Notes: generated from the letters alone by a model not told the origin. Positions 42,678 to 52,350 are shown, counted from the first letter of the stretch. The stretch: 64,000 nucleotides of DNA from CAYNYF01 sp964401385 (GCA_964401385.1 CAYNYF010000003.1:22816-86815), one strand, 5' to 3'. Program-made: numbers and translations.

Positions 42678-43562
42678 GTGACCGCCAGAGACGTAAGCCC
42701 GTTTGATCTACCCGAGCCGCCGGACTGGCGCAAGGATCGCAAGCTGGCCGGCAAGGGCTTCGCCGACCTGGAGTACCTCCCGCGGGGCCGGGCGGGGTGG
42801 AACTCCACGCTGGCCGCCTACGCCTATTCGGTTCGCCGCCAGGCCGACGGGAGGGCGGACCTGAACCGCTGGGCGGCCATGCACGCCCGCCCGGCGAGCG
42901 CACGTTACGAGCAGTACGGCAGGGGCGCCCTGGTGCTCTGGCACGGCACCAGCGCCATCCGGGCCGAGAAGATTCGCCAGGTGGGGCTGTTCCCCAGGAA
43001 GGGCATCTGGGCGACGGCCGAGCCGCGGCTGGCCCACTCCTTTACTCGCGGCCGGTCCACTCAGCACGGCGCCGGCTCGGCCGTGATCGTGCTCGTATTC
43101 GACAAAGAGAACATTGACTTGCCGTTCGAGATAGCCAGAGAGCACGACACGCTCCGCTTTCGCTCGCACGTCGGGCCGGAGTGGATCGAGTACATCCTCT
43201 GGGACGATCGGATCGAATTCCTCGGAAAGGGTAAGGCCGCCTCGCCGCAGCCCTGGGGGGTGGCCCGCTTCGCCAAGCGCCATGGCAGGTGGGTGCCTCA
43301 ATCGCGCCCGCCGGTCCGCTTCGACGCCGAGCGGACGTACGAGGACCTGGCGGGCTGGCTGGAGCTGAGCGTTCGGCGTGTCCTGGAGACGCTGGGTGCG
43401 GCCTCGCCCATCGAGGTCTTCTCCTCGCTGTACGCGACGATCGACCCGTGGGAGGCCCTCGAGCACGGGGAGATCCTGGCGGCGCTGGAGCGTCTCTGCG
43501 GCCGGCCGAGACAGAAGCGCGGCGGGATGAAGCATTTCTCGCTGGCGGACCCGACGGCCTAG
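42678..43562 (+). CDS. Uncharacterised protein with an ADP-ribosyltransferase-like HGT motif
   Basis: A 294-aa soluble protein I cannot assign. The centre has LWHGTSAIRAEKIRQVGLFP (about residue 90) followed by GIWATAEPRLAHSF (about 110) and a hydrophobic strand (AVIVLVFDK). This is the pattern of the ADP-ribosyltransferase/PARP/KptA fold, in which the HGT histidine and a later aromatic residue bind NAD. A catalytic Glu could be the one in WIEYIL or IEFLG, but this is unclear. The GTG at 42678 is the likely start. Neighbours are a GH4 gene and a convergent phosphodiesterase, neither informative. Confidence 0.6.
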   Translation: MTARDVSPFDLPEPPDWRKDRKLAGKGFADLEYLPRGRAGWNSTLAAYAYSVRRQADGRADLNRWAAMHARPASARYEQYGRGALVLWHGTSAIRAEKIRQVGLFPRKGIWATAEPRLAHSFTRGRSTQHGAGSAVIVLVFDKENIDLPFEIAREHDTLRFRSHVGPEWIEYILWDDRIEFLGKGKAASPQPWGVARFAKRHGRWVPQSRPPVRFDAERTYEDLAGWLELSVRRVLETLGAASPIEVFSSLYATIDPWEALEHGEILAALERLCGRPRQKRGGMKHFSLADPTA

Positions 43563-43599
43563 CGCCGGTGCTGCGCGGGCCGCGATCAGCGGGCGAGCT

Positions 43600-44796
43600 T
43601 CAAGACAGGATCAGGGGGATGATCATCTCCTCCGGCGAAAGCCCGGCGTGGACGCCGACGTGCGCGTGGAACGCGCCGGTCCGCGGGCGGAAGTACACGG
43701 CCGCCGGCTCCGGGGCGATGCCGAGGAAGCTGCCCAGCCGCCGCCGCGTCACCGGCGAGAGCGGGCCGGGGCCGAACAGCCGCAGCCGCTCGGCCTCCTC
43801 CGGCGTGATCAGCAGGAAGGCGCCGCCGAACCGCCGGGCGAAGCCGTCGGCGAACTGCTCCTGGCGGCCCGGCTTGACGTGGCAGATGGGCACGGTCGGC
43901 TCGCCGGTCGGCGGGCAGGTCAGGTCCGTCATCAGCGGGTCGTCCTCTTCCAGGATGAAGGTCCGCTCGTCCGGCGTGTTGACCAAGCCGTGATCGGCGG
44001 TGACGACGAGGCGCGCCCGCCCGGCCAGGTCGTCGGCCAGACCGCCCAACCGCTCGTCAAGCGCGGCGAGCAGGGCACCGACGCCCTCGTAGTCCGTGCC
44101 GTGCTTGTGGCACATCGCGTCCAGTTGGGGCAGGTAGACGTAGACGATTGAGGGCCGCCCGCCCGACCCGACGCGGTCGCGGACGATCTGGAGGGCCTCG
44201 GGCACCTCGGCGTAGCCAATTCCGGCGGTGCCGCCTCTGGCGTAGCGCGAAAAAGTGCTGTTGACGATGTCGGCCCCGGTCACGGTCAGCGGCTCGTGTT
44301 TGACCCCCCGCCAGATGCTGGGGGTGGGGAACACGTCCGCCGCGGAGACCCCGAATTCCTCCAGCGGCCGCTCGCTGAAGCGCTCGACGAACCGCAGGGC
44401 GGTCGCGCTGAGCTTGAACCGTTCCAGGTAGACCCACCAGCCGGGCACGCCGTGCTCGCACGGCCATCGCCCCGTCGCCAGCGTCGTCAGCGCGGTGGCG
44501 GTGGTGGAGGGGAAGACGGCCTGAAGCTCAGCGGCCAGGTGGCTGCGCAGGAACCCGTCGGCCGGCAGCTTCTCCAGCAGCTTCGCCCCCATGCCGTCGA
44601 CCAGGATCAACACGTAATGCTCGGCCGGGCCGATCAGCCGGCAGATTCTCTCCACGCCCGGGCCGGACTCCACGTCGACCGCGCCGCACAGGCGCAGCAG
44701 CGCCCGCACCAAATCGACGAAATTATCGCTCTCAGCCAACGGGCGGACCAGCCGGCCGGCCTCGAAGCATTCCACCAGTCTGCCTGCGTCGTCCAT
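43600..44796 (-). CDS. Type I phosphodiesterase/nucleotide pyrophosphatase-like (alkaline phosphatase superfamily)
   Basis: A 398-aa protein of the alkaline phosphatase superfamily. The first metal Asp is in VLILVDGMGAKLLE (about residue 65), the nucleophile is the first Thr of FPSTTATALTTLATG (about 95), and the second-site ligands are in YLPQLDAMCHKHG (about 215) and VVTADHGL (about 260). There is no signal peptide, so it may be cytoplasmic. The substrate is unknown. It starts upstream of the sulfatase stop, separated from it by an AGCTTT-rich repeat. Confidence 0.82.
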   Translation of the reverse strand: MDDAGRLVECFEAGRLVRPLAESDNFVDLVRALLRLCGAVDVESGPGVERICRLIGPAEHYVLILVDGMGAKLLEKLPADGFLRSHLAAELQAVFPSTTATALTTLATGRWPCEHGVPGWWVYLERFKLSATALRFVERFSERPLEEFGVSAADVFPTPSIWRGVKHEPLTVTGADIVNSTFSRYARGGTAGIGYAEVPEALQIVRDRVGSGGRPSIVYVYLPQLDAMCHKHGTDYEGVGALLAALDERLGGLADDLAGRARLVVTADHGLVNTPDERTFILEEDDPLMTDLTCPPTGEPTVPICHVKPGRQEQFADGFARRFGGAFLLITPEEAERLRLFGPGPLSPVTRRRLGSFLGIAPEPAAVYFRPRTGAFHAHVGVHAGLSPEEMIIPLILS

Positions 44797-44837
44797 GCTT
44801 CCCGGTGCCTACCGCCCTGGCTCGCCGTCCCCTTTTT

Positions 44838-44899
44838 GTTTTCAGCTTTCCGTTTTCAGCTTTCAGCTTTGAGCTTTCAGCTTTGAGCTTTCAGCTTTG
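44838..44899. repeat. Short-period AGCTTT(C/G) repeat array
   Basis: About nine near-identical units of AGCTTTC, AGCTTTG or TTTTCC in tandem, between two minus-strand genes. A shorter relative occurs at 62510-62547. No spacer structure like CRISPR. Confidence 0.7.
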
Positions 44900-44906
44900 C
44901 CGTACG

Positions 44907-46388
44907 TTACCACCCCACGTCTTTGCAGACGTTCTTGCAGCGGGCGATCTTCCGCCGGGCCTGGGCCAAGAGCACCCGCCGCTCGACGCCGTCCGGGTCC
45001 CACTGGCCCAGCAGCTTGTTCCGCAGGTCGGCCTCGACCTTCGCGAATTCGGCCCGGCCGGAAAGGTCGTTCATCTCGCGCGGGTCGGCCTCCAGGTCGT
45101 ACAGCCGCGACTCGGCCGTGTGGTTGTACACGTATTTGTACTTCCCGACGCGCAGGAACGCCCGCGGGTGGTTCCAGCCCTCGCCCTCGAACTCGCAGAG
45201 CACCTCCCCGCCGGCGAAATCGTCCGGCCTGCCCGTCAGCAGCGGTACCAGCGAGTGCCCGTTCGTGTACAGCGGCTCGGGCAGCTCGATTCCCGCGACC
45301 TCCAGGAACGTCGGGTACAGGTCCACCAGCGAGACGCACTCGGCGGCGCGGGCGCCCTGAAGGAAGTGCCCCTTCCAGCGGACGGCCAGCGGGATTCGGG
45401 CGGAGCTTTCCAGCAGCGTGACCTTGCCCCACATCCCGTGCTCGCCGGCCATCTCGCCGTGGTCGGAAAAGTAGAACACGACGGTATTCTCGGCCAGGTG
45501 AGTTTCCTCCAGGCAGTCGAGGATCTTGCCGCAGTGCTCGTCAAACTCGGTGATCAGCCCCCAGTAGACCTCGCGGGCGTTGCGGATGGTCGCTTCGGGC
45601 AGGTCCTTGACGGGGCCGACGTACTGCTGGACGTACCGGTCGCAGGTGTCCCGCCCGCCGCCTTCGACGTTGAACGGCAGGTCGCCTTTGCCGCGGTAGT
45701 AGGCGAGGATGTCGGCCCGCGCCTTCCACGGCGGGTGGGGCAGGACGAAGCCGCAGCAGATCGCCCACGGCTGGGGGTCCGTCTCGCCCGCCTTCTCGCG
45801 CAGCAGCTTCAGCGTGCCTTCGAGAACCTCCATGTCCTTGCGGAAAATGGGGCGCCGCTCGGGCGTGTCGGCCCCGGCGTCCATGAGCTGGTCCCACATG
45901 TTCCCGGTGGTGTACGGAAGCGGGTCTCGCCACTCGTGGCTGGTGCGCAGGCCCCAGGAGTGGAAGCTCTGGCCGGCGTCGTTGCCCTCCAGCACCGGCC
46001 GGCGGTCGAAGCCGTACATCTTCTGGTAGCCGTTGAAGTGCATCTTGCCCAGCAGCGAGGTCTCGTAGCCTCCGGCCGAGAGCATGTGGGCCCAGGTGAC
46101 GGTGTCCGGCGGCATGGCGGCGGTGTTGTTCCACATGTCGATCTCGTGGCAGTGGAGGCCGGCCATGAACGACTGCCGGCTGGGCGAGCACAGCGGCGAG
46201 TTGCAGTAGGCGTTCTCGAAGACGACGCCCTCGCCCGCCAGGCGGTCGAGGTTGGGGGTCTGGACGATCTTGTGGCCCATGAAGCCGCTCATGGCGTACT
46301 GATGCTCGTCCGAAAACAGCATCAGTATGTTCGGCCGCTTCCGACCGCCGCGTCTGGCCGGGCCGTCGTAAACAATTGCGTCAGACAT
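44907..46388 (-). CDS. Sulfatase (choline-sulfatase-like)
   Basis: A 493-aa formylglycine-dependent sulfatase. The start (PNILMLFSDEHQYAMSG), the modification motif CSPSR (about residue 65), GKMHFNGYQ (about 115) and VVFYFSDHGEMAGEHGMWGK (about 310) are the family landmarks. There is no signal peptide. The DEH and GKMHF variants resemble choline-sulfatase and related enzymes more than mucin-type sulfatases. It needs maturation, presumably by the radical SAM enzyme at the window start. Confidence 0.9.
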   Translation of the reverse strand: MSDAIVYDGPARRGGRKRPNILMLFSDEHQYAMSGFMGHKIVQTPNLDRLAGEGVVFENAYCNSPLCSPSRQSFMAGLHCHEIDMWNNTAAMPPDTVTWAHMLSAGGYETSLLGKMHFNGYQKMYGFDRRPVLEGNDAGQSFHSWGLRTSHEWRDPLPYTTGNMWDQLMDAGADTPERRPIFRKDMEVLEGTLKLLREKAGETDPQPWAICCGFVLPHPPWKARADILAYYRGKGDLPFNVEGGGRDTCDRYVQQYVGPVKDLPEATIRNAREVYWGLITEFDEHCGKILDCLEETHLAENTVVFYFSDHGEMAGEHGMWGKVTLLESSARIPLAVRWKGHFLQGARAAECVSLVDLYPTFLEVAGIELPEPLYTNGHSLVPLLTGRPDDFAGGEVLCEFEGEGWNHPRAFLRVGKYKYVYNHTAESRLYDLEADPREMNDLSGRAEFAKVEADLRNKLLGQWDPDGVERRVLLAQARRKIARCKNVCKDVGW

Positions 46389-46485
46389 GAAAATCTCCTC
46401 GGCTTTCCTCGCGCAGGCAAATGCGGAATCCCCCTGTTTACATTCGCCGCCCGGGCTGTCAAGGTCTTTCGCGGCCTGCGGTGAG

Positions 46486-48624
46486 CTATGGCTTGTCCAG
46501 CAGGACGAAGTTGACCTGCTCGACGGTCTCGGCCCAGGCCGGGCCCACGATGTCCCAGCCGCCGGTGACGAAGTGCACCCCGTCGCCGGCGAGGACCTTC
46601 CGGCGGTCCGCCTTCATCAGCTTGCGGAACTGGTAGGAGATGGGGATCTTGTTTTCCTTGCACATGGCGATCAGGGCGGCGTTGTAGCGAGCCTCGCCGT
46701 CGGATGTCTTGCGGAAGCCGCGCGGCGGGATGGTGCCGATGACGGGAATGGTGCCGCGCTTCTGGCAGGCCTTGGCGATGAAGAGCATGTCGTCCATGGC
46801 CGCGGTGACGGCCTGGTCGGACTTGGAGTTGTTGGTCCCGTACAGGATCAGGCAGAACTGGGGGTTGGTCTTTTCCAGGTCGCCCTCGATGACCTTGCGT
46901 CCGCCGGAGGTCCGCCAGCCCGCCCGGCCGAAGGCGACGACGCGGTAGCGGCCCAGGGCGGCCTCGGTGTAGAGCGGATAGTTCGTCGAACCGGTCAGCG
47001 AGTCGCCGAAGCACATCACCACGCCCCGGCGGACCTTGCCCGCCCCAACGGCGGCGATCTGGCGGACGTGATCGGCATAGGCCATGCGGTCCTGCTCCAG
47101 CGGCGATGGCAGTCGCAGGCCGACGGGAAAGCCACCCTTGTACGTCAGCGCAGCGGTGCTCGACCACGGCCCGACGTTGTCCTGGAAATCCACGCCCAGG
47201 ACGCGGTAGGAGTACTTCCCGTCGGGGACGGCCCTATCGAGGTATTCCGGCAGGTGCGACTCGGCCACCTTGACGAATTTCCCGTCCTGGCCGGCGCGGC
47301 TGATGACGTACAGGCCGATGCCAACGTTGTCGGCGGCCGGCTTCCAGGTCAGCTGTACGCCTTCGGCGGCGGGGGCGGCCTTCAGCTTCGTCGGCGCGGC
47401 CGGCGGGTCGGTGTCCTCGCCGCGGTAGATGGCAAAGTCGCGCAGGTACAGCGCCCCCTTGCCGTCGGCCGTCGTCATGCTGTGGAAGCGGATGTTGGTG
47501 TAGTGCGTGTTCCGCGAGACGGTGCTGTTGACGACGGCGTTGTAGCGGAAGCGGTCGCAGAAGTACACCAGCGGGCGGAAGCCCTCGCCGATCCTGCGGT
47601 AGGCCTTGGAAGTGGTGTTGTCTTGTGAGCGCTTGTCGGACATGTTCAGCGGCAGTTGGCTGGCGCCGCCGGTCGCCCGGGCCAGGAGGGCGACCTTGAG
47701 GGCGTTGGAGTTGCGGATGTTCAGGTCGATGGACTTGGCGATTCCCTTGCCGCGGTCGGGGATCGTCATCTCCGGGAAGTGGCGGTAGACGGTCACGCTG
47801 CCGGCGCGTTTGCCCTGCTCGAAGCGGGGCGGGGGCGGCGGCCGCGATGCGGTGCGGGTGACGCCGTCATCGCGCCGGGGGATCTTCACGCCGGTGATCC
47901 GCCCGTAGTCCAGCACCTGGTGGTAGTCGTTGGAGCCCATGATCGCCCAGGACCACTCGCCCGCCGCCTGGGACGACGGGCCCGGCTTGGTGCGGTTGAG
48001 GTTGACGATCCACGTCTGGTCCTCGCCGACGTAGGCGCCGAGCTGCTTGAGCGGCACCGACATGGTGACGGTCCAGCGGTCCTTGCCGGTGGTGACCTTG
48101 ACTTCGGCGGCGGCGTTGTAGCTGGTGTCGTCGCGCTTGGCCGGCGTCGATCTGGCGTCGGAGACCGTCCCGCGGGGGTTGACGGTGAAGTGGAAGTACC
48201 CCGCGCGCGGATCGCCGGTCGCGAACAGCTCCACGCAGTCGTCCTGCCACACCTGCCCGTCGCGCTGGGTCACGTTCTGCTTGATGCCGCCTATATCGGG
48301 CTCGTGGCAGACCCAGGCCGCGTACAGCTTCGTGGCGTCGAAGAGCACGCGGGCGGTGGTTTTCATCGCCCCGGGCTTGTCGCTGGTGCACTCGCCCAGG
48401 GCCAGCGGCGGGCACTTCCCCCAGATCGGCGAATTGAGCGTGCCGTCGATGGGAGGGCCTTTCTCGACGATCACGGCCTGCATCAATCCCCGCTCGGCCT
48501 TGACGGCTTGCCGGGCGGGCTCGGAAGCCTGCTGGGCGGCGGGTGCCGTCCCGGCGATGTCGGCGCTGCCGCAACCGGTCGCGCACAATCCAGCAACCAA
48601 CGTCCACAATAGCATTCGCCTCAT
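46486..48624 (-). CDS. Lipoprotein with CBM9-like, Fn3 and SGNH-hydrolase domains
   Basis: A 712-aa exported protein. The signal peptide ends in ATGC (Cys about 18), a plausible lipobox. Residues about 50-245 resemble the CBM9/DOMON-like family (IDGTLNSPIWGK...). A beta-sandwich region follows (about 265-405), then an Fn3 domain (about 410-490; LTWKPAADNVGI) and a C-terminal SGNH/GDSL esterase domain (about 530-705). The esterase shows FGDSLTG (Ser about 540), YGTNNSKSDQ and a terminal GDGVHF with the Asp-His pair. It is probably an esterase removing acyl groups from a polysaccharide at the cell surface. The ATG at 48624 follows GGAGAGAG; the longer ORF upstream is rejected. Confidence 0.85.
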   Translation of the reverse strand: MRRMLLWTLVAGLCATGCGSADIAGTAPAAQQASEPARQAVKAERGLMQAVIVEKGPPIDGTLNSPIWGKCPPLALGECTSDKPGAMKTTARVLFDATKLYAAWVCHEPDIGGIKQNVTQRDGQVWQDDCVELFATGDPRAGYFHFTVNPRGTVSDARSTPAKRDDTSYNAAAEVKVTTGKDRWTVTMSVPLKQLGAYVGEDQTWIVNLNRTKPGPSSQAAGEWSWAIMGSNDYHQVLDYGRITGVKIPRRDDGVTRTASRPPPPPRFEQGKRAGSVTVYRHFPEMTIPDRGKGIAKSIDLNIRNSNALKVALLARATGGASQLPLNMSDKRSQDNTTSKAYRRIGEGFRPLVYFCDRFRYNAVVNSTVSRNTHYTNIRFHSMTTADGKGALYLRDFAIYRGEDTDPPAAPTKLKAAPAAEGVQLTWKPAADNVGIGLYVISRAGQDGKFVKVAESHLPEYLDRAVPDGKYSYRVLGVDFQDNVGPWSSTAALTYKGGFPVGLRLPSPLEQDRMAYADHVRQIAAVGAGKVRRGVVMCFGDSLTGSTNYPLYTEAALGRYRVVAFGRAGWRTSGGRKVIEGDLEKTNPQFCLILYGTNNSKSDQAVTAAMDDMLFIAKACQKRGTIPVIGTIPPRGFRKTSDGEARYNAALIAMCKENKIPISYQFRKLMKADRRKVLAGDGVHFVTGGWDIVGPAWAETVEQVNFVLLDKP

Positions 48625-48710
48625 TTCGCTCTCTCCGCGCTGAGCTGCCTTGCCGTACTCCTGTGTCGTAACGTACCGGCGCCGATCCGGGCTCCGCGGG
48701 CCCGGCGGCG

Positions 48711-50873
48711 TCACGGACGGGTCAGGAAGTTCTTGCCCACGGTGTTCGTCTGGAGGTAGTAGATCGCGCCGACGACGCCCCAGAGCAGGGCCGCGGCGAA
48801 CTCGCCGGTGACCAGGCCGACGAAGAACGACTTGGCTCGGTGGTAGGACCGCTGCCCGCCGTACTTCATGATCACGCCCTTGAGCAGCCAAGCCAGCAGG
48901 AAGCTGGGGGCGTACTCCACCATCCAGGGCGTGCCCCAGACCAGGAACACCAACGGGTGCAGCGGCCAGCGCGAGAAGCGCAGACGCAGGTAGCTGCACC
49001 CCAACACGAGCGCCAGCCCGATGCCCACAGACGTGAAGAAGTGCTTCTCCGGGCGCATGGACAGCAGGCGCGTCCCCTCCCGCGCGGCCTCGAGCTGTCC
49101 GGTCGAGTCCAGCTTGTCGATCGTCGTGCTCAGAAGTTGGAAGGGCATCTTCGCCACGGCCAGGGCCCAGTTGGTTCCCTCGCTGCGCATTCCCTCCAGG
49201 CCGACGTTATAGACAAGATACACGGTGATGGGCAGGGCGACGACCAGGGAGACGATCAGCGCCACCGCGAGCCATCCGCCCATCCATCCCGCCTTGACCT
49301 TCTGCCTGTCGGCGAGCTTCAGTGCATTGGCCACCAGCGGCACCACGGAGATGCGGGTGTCGATCGAGACCACGATGCACAGCATCGCCAGGATCCCCAG
49401 GGCGTGCGGGCCGATCGCGTAGGCACCGAAAAGCGGCAGCAGGATGCTCACCGGCTGCCAGATCGGCTGGATCATGAACAGCCCTGTGGCCACGTTGATC
49501 CGCGCCAGCATCAGGAACAACAGGCCCGTCAGCAACACGTACCCGATCGCCAGGACGGGGTGTAGCCCCAGTTGTCCCAGGAGGACCACCAGCCCTGCGC
49601 AGACGATGATGAGGATGCGGCAGGCCCAGGTTTCCCGGCCCAGCACCTCCCCCGACGGGCCCGGCACGCCGAAGGCGCGCTTCAGCACCGCCCAGTAGAA
49701 CCGCCGGCCCAGGTACAGCACCATCACGCCCATGCCCAGGTAGGCGCCGAAATACATGTTGGCCGGCAGCCCGCCGCCGAGCATGGTCTTGCTCATGTTC
49801 ACGCCCAGGACGACCAGCGGGGCCGCCGCCAGCACGTACAGCAGGCCGCTGATGCCGAGCGAGAAGGACGCCTCGGAGCTGAGGAAGTACGCGATCCCGA
49901 CCGCGGCGAAGAAGAACTGAACGTTCAGCCAGTTTCGGCCCACATCCACCTTCATCAGATCCTCGACGAACGCCATCTCGCGGAAGGCGTTGAGGTTGAT
50001 CTGCACGGGGATGGTGATGAAGCCGGGGCGCCACTTCTGGTAGCCGTTGACGAACAGGATGCCGAACGAGACCGCGAAGCCGATCCAGAAGAGGCGGTTT
50101 CGGAAGATGGAGTTGAACAGGCCCTTGCCGTCGTAGGCCAGGAGTTCGTTGGTGAACGTGACGATCGGGTAGGACAGGTGCTCGCGGTCGGCCCACTGGC
50201 GGTGGACGATGACCACCGCGCAGACGCCGGCGACGGTGATCAGGCCCAGGACCGCGAACCAGAAAAACATGGTGTCGCGCCAGGCGTACCAGGGCACGTC
50301 CGCGAAGGGACGAATCATCTTCCCCGGGGTGGCCTTGCCCTGCATGTAGTCGGTGAGGATGTCCTTGTGCTGGGCGTCGAGCTTCTTGAACGCATCGTCC
50401 GTGAGGACCCCTTCTTCTTTTGCCCGCTCGACGGCCTGGCGCCAGGTTTCCTCCTTTTTCCGCTCGATCTTGTGGGCGCTGGCGTACTCGCGGAAGACCT
50501 GCTCGACCATCGTGACCCGGGGGGCATACTGGAGGATGTCCTTCTCCTTCCAGCCGGGCGAGCGCACCTGGTCCTGAATGGGGGTGATGATCGGATGGGG
50601 CATCTGCCAGAAGAAGGCCGAGCCCGCCAGGACGCTGCCCATGAACATCATGGACAGGATCACCGCCCACTCGCCGCCTTTGAACTGGAAGCGCCGAATC
50701 AGCCGCAGCAGGGGGTTGACCAGCAGCAGCCCGATCAGCAGCAGCCCGTAGGCGTGGGTCGGGACCAGATCGCCGCCGATGTAGGAGAAGAAGAACCAGG
50801 TGTCGTTGATGTAGCCCAGGGACGCCAGCGCAACGGAGAGAACAAGACCGATAAGAACGGCTCTGAAAGTCAT
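48711..50873 (-). CDS. Large multi-pass membrane protein, DUF6785-like (OPT-type) transporter
   Basis: A 720-aa integral membrane protein with about fourteen hydrophobic helices and one charged extracytoplasmic/cytoplasmic loop near residues 95-185. It resembles planctomycete and Lentisphaerae proteins annotated DUF6784/DUF6785, distantly related to oligopeptide transporters. The substrate is unknown; the sugar-processing neighbours suggest uptake of a carbohydrate derivative, which is inference. A TATAAT -10 box lies 120 bp upstream. The first 67 codons and upstream region are duplicated at 52622-53065. It is followed by the SGNH lipoprotein gene. Confidence 0.75.
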   Translation of the reverse strand: MTFRAVLIGLVLSVALASLGYINDTWFFFSYIGGDLVPTHAYGLLLIGLLLVNPLLRLIRRFQFKGGEWAVILSMMFMGSVLAGSAFFWQMPHPIITPIQDQVRSPGWKEKDILQYAPRVTMVEQVFREYASAHKIERKKEETWRQAVERAKEEGVLTDDAFKKLDAQHKDILTDYMQGKATPGKMIRPFADVPWYAWRDTMFFWFAVLGLITVAGVCAVVIVHRQWADREHLSYPIVTFTNELLAYDGKGLFNSIFRNRLFWIGFAVSFGILFVNGYQKWRPGFITIPVQINLNAFREMAFVEDLMKVDVGRNWLNVQFFFAAVGIAYFLSSEASFSLGISGLLYVLAAAPLVVLGVNMSKTMLGGGLPANMYFGAYLGMGVMVLYLGRRFYWAVLKRAFGVPGPSGEVLGRETWACRILIIVCAGLVVLLGQLGLHPVLAIGYVLLTGLLFLMLARINVATGLFMIQPIWQPVSILLPLFGAYAIGPHALGILAMLCIVVSIDTRISVVPLVANALKLADRQKVKAGWMGGWLAVALIVSLVVALPITVYLVYNVGLEGMRSEGTNWALAVAKMPFQLLSTTIDKLDSTGQLEAAREGTRLLSMRPEKHFFTSVGIGLALVLGCSYLRLRFSRWPLHPLVFLVWGTPWMVEYAPSFLLAWLLKGVIMKYGGQRSYHRAKSFFVGLVTGEFAAALLWGVVGAIYYLQTNTVGKNFLTRP

Positions 50874-50993
50874 GTTTGCGTCAAGTCTTGTACCGCGACG
50901 GCGGCGCGCCGGCCATACGGACCGGCCCGCCCCGGCCGCAAACCTATGTTCAAGTTAAACGCACGCCCGGCCCGGCCGGACCGGGGCAGCGGC

Positions 50994-51024
50994 ATTATAA
51001 CCACGGGGACGGCCGGGATGCGAA
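50994..51024 (-). promoter_or_regulatory. Putative promoter of the DUF6785-like transporter
   Basis: A perfect TATAAT on the minus strand (50999-50994) with a weak TTCGCA (51024-51019) 19 bp upstream. The same box is conserved in the duplicate at 52950-52945. Confidence 0.4.
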
Positions 51025-51114
51025 TCCAGACCACAAATTGCCGCGAGTCCATCGCAGCAACGGCCCGCCCAAGGATGTCCGATTCGGCCGGCCGGGCGAC
51101 GCGCCGGCCAGGGG

Positions 51115-52350
51115 CTATTTCCTGCCCGAGCCCTTGGCGTCAGTGGCCATGACGATCCGGGCGACGTAGGCGGCCTGCTTGCCGTCCGGGGCGGGCTTGA
51201 TGTAGACGACCGCCCCGCCCAGGGCGTGCTGGACGCGGACGTTGGGGTCGAGCGTCCAGCTCTTTCCGCCGCCGGCGTCGTGAAGGATCATTCCCTTGCG
51301 CTCGGGCCCGAGGCTGCCCAGCACCATGGTCGTGGGCGTCGGCCCGGGCCCGACGGCCACGGCGTTGTCGATCGTGGCGATCCGCTTTCCGGCGATGCGG
51401 TCCCAGATGCAGCTCAGCGTGGCCGTCTGCTGGCGCGGGCCCTCCGGCGTCTGCACCGTGTCGTCCTTGGCGCCGGGGTAGTAGAGGTACCGCCCGTCGG
51501 CCGTCCACTGGCTCTCCCAGTCGTGCCATTGGCTGGAGGGCTTGTCGGACGGCAATTCCGCCAGTTGCTTGTCGGCTGCGAAGTCGTAAAGGATGAGCTT
51601 GGGCTCCGCCCGCTTCGGCCGGGGCTCTCCCGGGCGGCGTCGGATCCGCTTGGGTGGGACGAGTACAGTCACCACGTCGGCCTCGGGGCAAACGCCCAAG
51701 GGAATCCCGCGGGCCCGCAACGGCTTCAGCTCCAGCTTTGGCAACGTCGCGGTGTAGATGATCGAGCCCGCCTCGTCCATGCCCTTGCCGCTTCGGTCGA
51801 CGCGGTTCAGGATCAGTCTTCTGCCCGTCCGGTCGAACTTCGCCCACACCTTCGCGCCGGCGAGGGGCGTTCTGGTGGCCTTGCCGGAGGCGACGTCGTA
51901 GAGCAGCAGCTCCATCCTCTGCTCGACGACCGTCATCTGCGCGGTCTCCGGCTTCGTGATCTGAGTATGCTTTGGCATCAGCAGCGTCTTGCCGGACGGG
52001 TCGAAGAGGTCGAAGCGCGTGTACACGGTCTCCCAAGCGGACCGGGCCTCCAGCAGGTCGGTGTCCTTGCCCGTCGCCAGCTCGCGCAGGCGGATCTGCC
52101 GGGAGCGCTCGGGCGAGCGAGGCCGGTTCGGATCGGCCGGCGCCGCCGCGGCAAGGCGCTTCAGGCAGAGCAGGTGTTTTCCGTCGGGGCTCAGCCGCAT
52201 CATCCACGGCCAGTGGGTCCGTTCCTTGTACCAGGACTGGTCGCCTTCGGGGAAGATGCGCTTTTCGTCGACGAGCCTCGGCCCGTCGGCCAGGGCGGCT
52301 GGGGCAAGAAGAAGCGCCCACAGGGCAAAGCGTCGCGTCGGGCTGCTCAT
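51115..52350 (-). CDS. TolB/PD40-like exported protein, copy A
   Basis: A 411-aa protein with a signal peptide (ALWALLLAPAALADG). A beta-propeller of PD40/WD40-like repeats follows (MMRLSPDGKHLLCLK; QWTADGRYLYYPG; VYIKPAPDGKQAAYV). Function unknown; such propellers bind peptides or sugars in the periplasm. The ATG at 52350 follows GGAGACAGG and overlaps the stop of the chimeric ORF by 4 bp. It is the tandem copy of the gene at 53066-54301. By my count the two differ at 16 residues, all between about residues 45 and 150. Confidence 0.82.
   Translation of the reverse strand: MSSPTRRFALWALLLAPAALADGPRLVDEKRIFPEGDQSWYKERTHWPWMMRLSPDGKHLLCLKRLAAAAPADPNRPRSPERSRQIRLRELATGKDTDLLEARSAWETVYTRFDLFDPSGKTLLMPKHTQITKPETAQMTVVEQRMELLLYDVASGKATRTPLAGAKVWAKFDRTGRRLILNRVDRSGKGMDEAGSIIYTATLPKLELKPLRARGIPLGVCPEADVVTVLVPPKRIRRRPGEPRPKRAEPKLILYDFAADKQLAELPSDKPSSQWHDWESQWTADGRYLYYPGAKDDTVQTPEGPRQQTATLSCIWDRIAGKRIATIDNAVAVGPGPTPTTMVLGSLGPERKGMILHDAGGGKSWTLDPNVRVQHALGGAVVYIKPAPDGKQAAYVARIVMATDAKGSGRK

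Noticed and set aside
44838..44899. CRISPR array
   Set aside because: The units are 6-7 bp and contiguous, with no unique spacers and no cas genes in the window.
44805..46484. 559-codon frame opposite the sulfatase
   Set aside because: Antisense shadow; its N-terminus is translated AGCTTT repeat.
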